A stretch of 64,000 bases of DNA from Prostheceraeus crozeri (taxonomy: Eukaryota; Platyhelminthes; Polycladida; Euryleptidae): NCBI GenBank assembly GCA_907163375.1, contig CAJQUW010008619.1, forward strand, positions 1 to 64,000. Reading direction: 5' to 3'. Shown piece by piece: positions 58,381 through 64,000 of the stretch. Both the position numbers and the translations under genes were made by a program. Under the pieces are notes generated by a model that saw only the letters and a program-made list of their open reading frames with translations, had not been told where the DNA came from and did not search any database. The first letter of the stretch is position 1; each line of letters begins with the position of its first letter.

Positions 58381-58793
58381 AGGGACTAGAATGGACAGTA
58401 GCTGCTTTACTGTCCCCTCCTCTGTTCTCCGTGTCCCTGGCCCTGTCCTCCACCTGCTCCCGTTCCGACCCAGTCCCTCTTCGCACCGCTTTGGTCCGAG
58501 ACCACCTTTCCTCCCTCCCCGAAGCTGACCTGACCATCTGGACTGACGGCTCCGTTATTGGACGACTCGGACCAGGTGGCTCGAGTGTATTCATAACCTG
58601 CTCTTCATGCTCTTCCGCTTTCTCTCTTTCCTTTCATGCTGGAACGCACTGTTCAAGCTTCACAGCTGAAATGGTTGCCATCCAGCATGCTCTCTCTTGG
58701 TCCGTTTCCTATCACTCCTCGTGTCTCTCTTCCTCTCTTGTTCGATTATCTCTCGGCCATGGTCGTGCTCCAGCCAGCCAGCTGTTTTACTGA
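58381..58793 (+). pseudogene. RNase H domain of a LINE, inactivated
   Basis: The frame 58431-58793 (120 codons; GTG at the reported start) contains LTIWTDGSV (residues 35-42, with the first catalytic Asp at 39), GPGGSSVF, SLSFHAGTHCSSFTAEMVAI (Glu 80) and HALSWSVSYHSSC. This is the RNase H domain that some non-LTR elements carry after the reverse transcriptase. The third catalytic Asp, usually in a SDSQS-like block near residue 107, is replaced by SLGHG, so the copy is dead. Codon use is C-rich, unlike the surroundings. No reverse transcriptase remains upstream. Confidence 0.7.
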
Positions 58794-59314
58794 TGTTGAT
58801 GCTGCTGCATCATAAGAAGAATGAAATTACTGAAATCTCTCACAGTATCAATTTGTTGCTATCAGACGATACATGGGCGGCAGTTTTATCGAAAGGATTA
58901 TTTGATAACATTCTGAATCTTTCTAAAGTTCTAACTCTTGCATGACAAGGCAGCACCATCTCGGAACCGCTGTCATGATAACGCAGGTCCTCGACGTAAC
59001 ACCTGTTTCAATGTGAATGTCTGTTCTAGGCCTTTATTATTATAGTGTGTCGGAATGGCAAGAACACTGCCACTGGAATGTGGCTATTTATCAGCCTGAC
59101 GTCTTTGAATCGTTTGACAAAAGCTGTCAATAATTATTGACCCAAATCTTCTTTTTTTAGACCAGGATTATTGATTTTTAGATAATTAACATAAAATACA
59201 TGTAGATCATAATTATTATACTTTCCCTGTATTGCATCCGGTTTGTCTAAAAAATATATTTTCAGACCTATCTTCCGCATGAATTACAGTTCCTATCAAA
59301 ATGATAAAGATATA
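58794..59314. other. AT-rich intergenic sequence
   Basis: Nothing recognised. TA at 59313-59314 is the target duplication of the Tc1 element. Confidence 0.45.
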
Positions 59315-60963
59315 CAGATTGTTTCATAAAAAATGGATCACCCTTAAACATCGCCTTAACTTCAACTTTGTCTAACTCCGCCAAACTTGAACGAATTTCT
59401 CTGAAATTTGGAAGATATGTCAGTTGTGCTTACTAATATAATTGTTGGAAATTTTAAGCATGAATATTGAGTTGTTTTCCTGTTATAGATAAAAAAGTAG
59501 TAGATAATTTGATCTTCATTTAGCAATGTTACACAAAATCATACCTCACTCTTATAAAATTGCATTTGTTTCCTTTGTTATGTAATATGTTGTTCTCCAA
59601 GCCAAAAGCTATCAAGCAAAACAAAAATAAAGAAAATCGGTCAATCAGAGCCAGTATAGCACCATTATTCATCAAAAATAATGTAACTGCTACATGTGAT
59701 TAACTGGACTTCATGTTCCATAGCTTCCTGACTTCGTTGCGGTGGTGTTGGCAGCACTCCTGATTGCTTTCAGCTAGAAATCTATCTCTTACCGGTTGAA
59801 AACAATACAAAGCACAAATGAACAATAACGAGATCGCATTCACAAAAGGCAAAGTGTCAGCTTTGCTAGAACAAGGGTTTTCTTTGCGAGCTACAAGCAA
59901 GCGACTAAATGTCCCTTACACAAATGTGCATCGATGGCATAACAATGATTTTCGACTCTGTCGTAAAGAGGGCTCTGGCCGTCCACGCAAAACATCCAAA
60001 CGTAGAGACGGCCTAATTTTGAGATTTGTTAAAGTTGATCCAAGTCTCTCGTTAGCTGAGATGGCTGCACTAGACTCGTCTATTTCTAAGTCCACTATTC
60101 GTAGAAGACTTATTGAGTCGAATTTCAAGAACTGTAAGAGGCCCTCTCAGATCGAATTATCAGATCAGCATACAAAAAGACGTCTCAGATGGGCAATGAG
60201 TCATTGTCACTGGCGAAATCAATGGGATCGGGTTGTCTGGTCTGATGAGGCATCAGTCCGTCTGAAGGATAGTGATGGTCGATTGAGATTATGGATAAAA
60301 TCTGATCAGGAAATTCGAGACATTTGCATCGTCCCGGGTACAAGGTGGTGCGACTGTACTGATTTGGGCTGGCATTTGGACCAATGGCCGCTCTGAACTT
60401 CACATACAGCAAGGAACCATGAATTCTGAACGCTATGTGAATGTTTTACGAATGAACATTGGCCAAATGACAGATCAACTTGGTGATCCATCGACTTGGT
60501 TATTTATGGATGATAAGGCTACGTGTCACAGGAGTAGTCGAGTCAACTTATGCAAGTCTCAATTAGGGTTTAGGACATTATCCAGCTCGTTCTCCTGATC
60601 TGAATCCCATAGAAAGTGTATGGAGTATTCTAAAACGCAATGTTCGTCGTTCACTGCTACCTACAGATGGCGTATCACAACTTACGTCACTGTTAAAAAG
60701 AGAGTGGAGAAAGTTAGATCAGTCAAAAATCAACGATATCATCGAATCAATGCCCAGACGAATTGGTAGTGTCATTGACAATACGGGTAGGGCCACAAAA
60801 TATTAGCTTCTTAAGAACCGTTGCTGTATCATAGCTTATCAGATTATATAAGGACATTTAAATATATTAGGGACATGAAATAACATGAAAAATGCTTTCT
60901 GTGTCATACTTATGCTTTATTTAGTCAAATTTTGGGATGATCCACTTTTTATGAAACGGACTG
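59315..60963 (+). mobile_element. Full-length Tc1-family transposon
   Basis: The left end CAGATTGTTTCATAAAAAAT continues GGATCACCC. The reverse complement of the right end is CAGTCCGTTTCATAAAAAGT, then GGATCATCCC. Both are flanked by TA (59313-59314 and 60964-60965). The TIR is about 30 bp, the total length 1649 bp and one transposase gene lies in the middle, all usual for Tc1/mariner. Both ends survive, but the transposase is broken. Confidence 0.92.
59818..60806 (+). pseudogene. Tc1 transposase with two frameshifts
   Basis: The ATG at 59818 starts a typical Tc1 protein of about 330 codons: a helix-turn-helix (VSALLEQGFSLRATSKRLN), a GRPRK-type hook (GSGRPRKTS), a second DNA-binding domain, then WSDEAS with the first catalytic Asp (about 60240). 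The frame is lost between about 60340 and 60380. It continues in the +2 frame with STWLFMDDKATCHRSS (second Asp, 60509-60514) and is lost again near 60560. It ends in a third frame with SPDLNPIESVWSIL (catalytic Glu 60612-60614) and a stop at 60804-60806. The Asp-Glu distance is close to the 34 residues of the DD34E class. Two shifts make it inactive. Confidence 0.92.
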
Positions 60964-61517
60964 TAGTCTTTGTGTAATGAATTGTGTAATGTAACCAATA
61001 AACAATCTGTAGACATAGCAATCAATGAAAGCAAAGGTTAATGTCACACTTTTTTACAATACAAATTTCTGTGAGAGTGATATAATTGCGATTTTGAAAA
61101 TTATGAACACAAAATCTCAGCGTCATCCCGTAAATAAAATTGTGAATACATTCCAAATCTATAAGTTTATTTACTACAAAGATGCTTTTAGCGAATTTAC
61201 CCCATGAGTATGAGCAAACACTCGAAACGCGCAGGAGCTGTTTATAATTTTAATATTTTCATTTTTATTGAAGGCCAATATGTCATAAAAGGAGAGACAA
61301 GCTTTGCTGCATACTGAAGAATCATCTCCTTTTCTCGGAAATGCTGTAGGTCTTGCGTGATCTATTTCTAGCTGAGACGTTCATAGAACACTATAGAAAA
61401 AGGAGTAGAAAAAGTTCATAGCACACTAGCGTACACAAAGAGACGTCGTATTAACGCTGCTCTCAATACACCAGCACACACTGGTTAATAACTGACATGT
61501 AGAGCGGTAGTACTATC
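60964..61517. other. Intergenic, nothing recognised
   Basis: A 60-codon frame at 61025-61207 is unrecognised. Confidence 0.4.
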
Positions 61518-61595
61518 TCGGTAGATAAAACTCGAACACCAGACCTTTGCACCTCCGTACCGAAGAGCAGTACTTACCCAATGAATTATCCTAAC
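61518..61595 (-). tRNA. tRNA-like sequence, probably a SINE head
   Basis: Minus strand: GTTAGGATAATTCATTGGGT (A-box-like), GCTCTTCGGTACGGAGG and GGTGTTCGAGTTTTATC (B-box-like). The centre carries CTCTTCGG, close to a tRNA-Arg(TCG) loop, but the stems pair poorly. It is similar in layout to the sequence at 39233-39308. It is not a functional tRNA. Confidence 0.45.
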
Positions 61596-62284
61596 GTCTG
61601 CTTGTTAGCAAGATCTCTGTGGCATGTACTTCTGATCCAGTATACTAGAGTCGAGAAAAGGATCGAGAGAGTTGGATTCGGACTAAAAGCAATTTTAATT
61701 ATATTCAAATTATAATCCAGCCAAAATCAGATGACATCTGCAAGTTTCAAGTTCGAATCTATCTCCTCTCGTAATACCACGGAATGAATGATTAATGCCG
61801 GATATCACAATACAAACATTTTCTCTACACATTAATATATCCCACTAGGTTTAGAAATTCCTAGATAAGATCATGTATGTCATAATAGATCGAGTGATTT
61901 TGTTTGCTTTTCTGAATTGGATATATATATATATATTCTGAAAAGACGACCTAATTTGGGAACAATGGCAAATATGCACGACCCCAACAATTAACTTCGC
62001 CAAACCAAACTGTTGTATTGGAAGACACATTATGTGGAGGAATTCAGCACTGTAGAAAACGCTCACACAAAACCTTGCATTTGCTAATTATGTTTCAGTC
62101 ATTCAATGGTGCTTCTAAAACGTATAAATCTGAAAATGAATCCAAAGACAAAAAACAATCAAAAAGGAAAACTTCAACACTTAACCATTTTTGATGTTTA
62201 AACCCTCTCTTGCACTCAAAGATTGCAAAAAACATGTAATTTTGGTATACAGACATAAAATTTTCGAGACAGACATCAAAATGT
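61596..62284. other. Intergenic with an AT microsatellite
   Basis: A (TA)n run lies at about 61919-61936. No gene is seen. Confidence 0.45.
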
Positions 62285-62592
62285 TGAGTGATAGTTTTGA
62301 GGGTGGTGGTGGTGATTTTGAGTAGACTTCGAAATAAATATCTCAGATTTAAAGTCAGTAGATTTCGATCGAACTAGATATCCTTGATATTGAGTCTATA
62401 GATTTCGAATTAAATATCTTTGATTTTGAGGCAGTAGATTTCGAACTAGATATCTTAGATATTGAGTCTGCAGATTTCGAATTAAATATCTTTGATTTTG
62501 AGGCAGTAGATTTCGAATTAGATATCCTGCATTTAGAGCAGGCAGATTCTGATTTAGATATCTCGGATTTTGAGTTGGTAGATTTAAAATGA
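62285..62592 (+). repeat. 36-bp repeat encoding an acidic 12-residue motif
   Basis: The unit TAGATTTCGAATTAAATATC plus TTTGATTTTGAGGCAG is exactly 36 bases. Two versions alternate, giving a 72-base period. One plus-strand frame stays open from 62362 to a TGA at 62590-62592 (76 codons) and reads as 12-residue repeats such as VDFELDILDIES and ADFELNIFDFEA. The first units, before 62362, are out of frame by one base with a TAG at 62359. There is no ATG start and no splice site is confirmed, so it is either a coding-repeat relic or a minisatellite. Confidence 0.6.
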
Positions 62593-64000
62593 ATGTCTCA
62601 AATTTTGAACAGATCTTTGGAAGTTGAGTGAACTATGAAAGACTTGCTTGAGAAGACATTTCAAACCATGAGAACCATAAAATTCGAATCATTTCTGGTG
62701 GTCACCCGGTTTGCAGGTCACGACATTTGTAACCGTAAGATCAGGTCAGATTTATGAGCCATTAATCATGAACCTTTGCTCTCGGCTTGAAATGAGAACT
62801 GAGATAAAATCAAAGAATTCGGCCAGGAATTAAAATGAATTACAAATCATGCCGTGAGAGTTAACGTCACCGTAAATCTTTCCAACTTCGACTTTGCACG
62901 ACATAAGGAACTATTATTGTGAAGATATTGTCTCAGATTTCTCTTCAATGATTCTGTAGACGGTTTTTCTCAATGTCAATATAAAAAACCTCCAAATGCC
63001 GTTAAATTTAATGAATTGCTAAGCTTTCCAGCTAGGAAGTTTATCGCTTGGAGGTCAGGGAGGACGCTAATTTTTGAAAGAGAAATTTGAGGAGGTTTAA
63101 AAGAGCTGTGGGAAAGTTGTCAGGAGCTGACCAAATGTCAGGCTATGGTCAGGTTAATTCAGGTTTGCATCGAAGTTATGCATTGGCTAGTACGAGTTAG
63201 ACAACGATACATTATAAAGATGCTGCTGATATTAGAGTGATTACACACAATCTCAGAAAGATAAATTCACTGTGGTCATCTGAATCGACAGCTTCTCAAT
63301 CTACATAACAAAAAACTTCTCTACGCTGTGAAGGCTGAAATGTGCGGTGATAGGTGTCAGTGGGCTCGGCTTTGTCTGTCTTAGCTATTTACGCATTGAA
63401 AAACCTCTCCTTAGCCGATTTTCAGCTTACTGTAAATCTGAGTAAAAGCCTAAACAAATTGCTGAAACTTCACACATCCAAAGAAGCTGAAAATGAATAA
63501 TCTTTCATGTTCTATCCACTTCATAAGAGCGATTTTCTCAAAATTCACCGACATCAAGCCAATCTTTCGAAAGACAACAGGTTCTCTAATGACTTCATGG
63601 GCATTTCTTCCAATGTGCCGCTACAGAACATTATCCATCACAACCATTGGTTCATATATTTTGAAAACCTTCCTGTTGATAAAAGCATCTAATTCCACTG
63701 TTGCCTCAGCATGTCCTCAAGTCGACAATAGAAATCCGACTTACTGGCCTACAATATCAGTAGATACTACATGCTACAAGAAAAGTGGATTCCTGAATTT
63801 CCACTTGAAAGGAAATATCTGATCTAAGGGAATCAAATAAATTCAGAATTCAGATTTTCTTTCGGGGAAGCAGATGATTCATTTGAAACATTAATTTCAA
63901 GTAGATCTAAAGTATTAGCCTACTGTATCTCATTGATGTAAACCTAACACTGCGTTTTGCCACTCTCCGGTGATGTGCCACTGACATGAAACACACAAAT
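62593..64000. other. Intergenic to the window end
   Basis: The frame 63493-63822 (109 codons) is unrecognised. GATGTGCCACTGACATGAAA at 63973 echoes a sequence at about 42623. Confidence 0.4.

Overview
The window looks like gene-poor, AT-rich nuclear DNA from an animal, most likely a marine invertebrate. I cannot name the phylum. The evidence is the transposon and SINE types present (Tc1/mariner, hAT, non-LTR retrotransposons, tRNA-derived SINEs), a eukaryotic tRNA-Asp gene, many minisatellites, and the lack of any operon-like coding. I found no convincing intact host protein gene. Most open frames are chance frames in AT-rich DNA or in tandem repeats, and everything I can name as protein-coding is transposon-derived.

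Layout. 0-9 kb: an edge inverted repeat at 1-93, a tRNA-Thr-like sequence at about 1.1 kb, a promoter-like GC-richer patch at 3.3-3.5 kb, a CR1/Jockey-like LINE 3' end (4570-5135) inserted in a local tandem array, and foldback structures at 5.8-6.0 and 7.8-8.3 kb. 9-17 kb: a hAT deletion derivative with 15-bp TIRs and a BED-finger remnant (9031-9727), two copies of one SINE (11.6 and 12.2 kb), the longest coding-like ORF (13706-14788, a LINE reverse transcriptase end with a Cys/His finger), another SINE (15.3 kb) and a short insert flanked by an 18-bp duplication (about 16.9 kb). 18.3-20.2 kb: two nested hAT-like elements, each with an 8-bp target duplication. 22.5-28.4 kb: minisatellites and a 1.7-kb TIR element inserted into one of them.

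30.1-32.6 kb is the most structured part. A perfect 24-bp-arm hairpin, a deleted mariner-like element with about 110-bp TIRs, a 748-bp foldback with 347-bp arms (four mismatches seen by eye) and a perfect 42-bp-arm hairpin follow one another. Then come a decayed LINE (about 34 kb), an intact tRNA-Asp(GTC) gene (35325-35396), an AT-rich repeat composite (35.8-36.8 kb), a second tRNA-like sequence (39.2 kb) and a long featureless stretch to 45.7 kb.

45.7-64 kb: a 31-bp minisatellite of about 40 copies with a 7-unit higher-order period, a SINE (50.5 kb), an unexplained cluster of GGGATT/AATCCC motifs (51.3-52.6 kb), a second copy of the 15.3-kb SINE (52.9 kb), a decayed LINE (55 kb), a CpG-rich open segment behind a TATA-like box (57.5 kb), a LINE RNase H remnant (58.4 kb), a full-length but frameshifted Tc1 element (59315-60963), a tRNA-like sequence (61.5 kb) and a 36-bp (12-codon) repeat whose last 76 codons stay open (62.3-62.6 kb).

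The features do not form a pathway. The window records successive waves of transposition: non-LTR elements probably supplied the machinery for the SINEs, and DNA transposons left non-autonomous and foldback derivatives. All element names come from recognising motifs by eye; no search was run.
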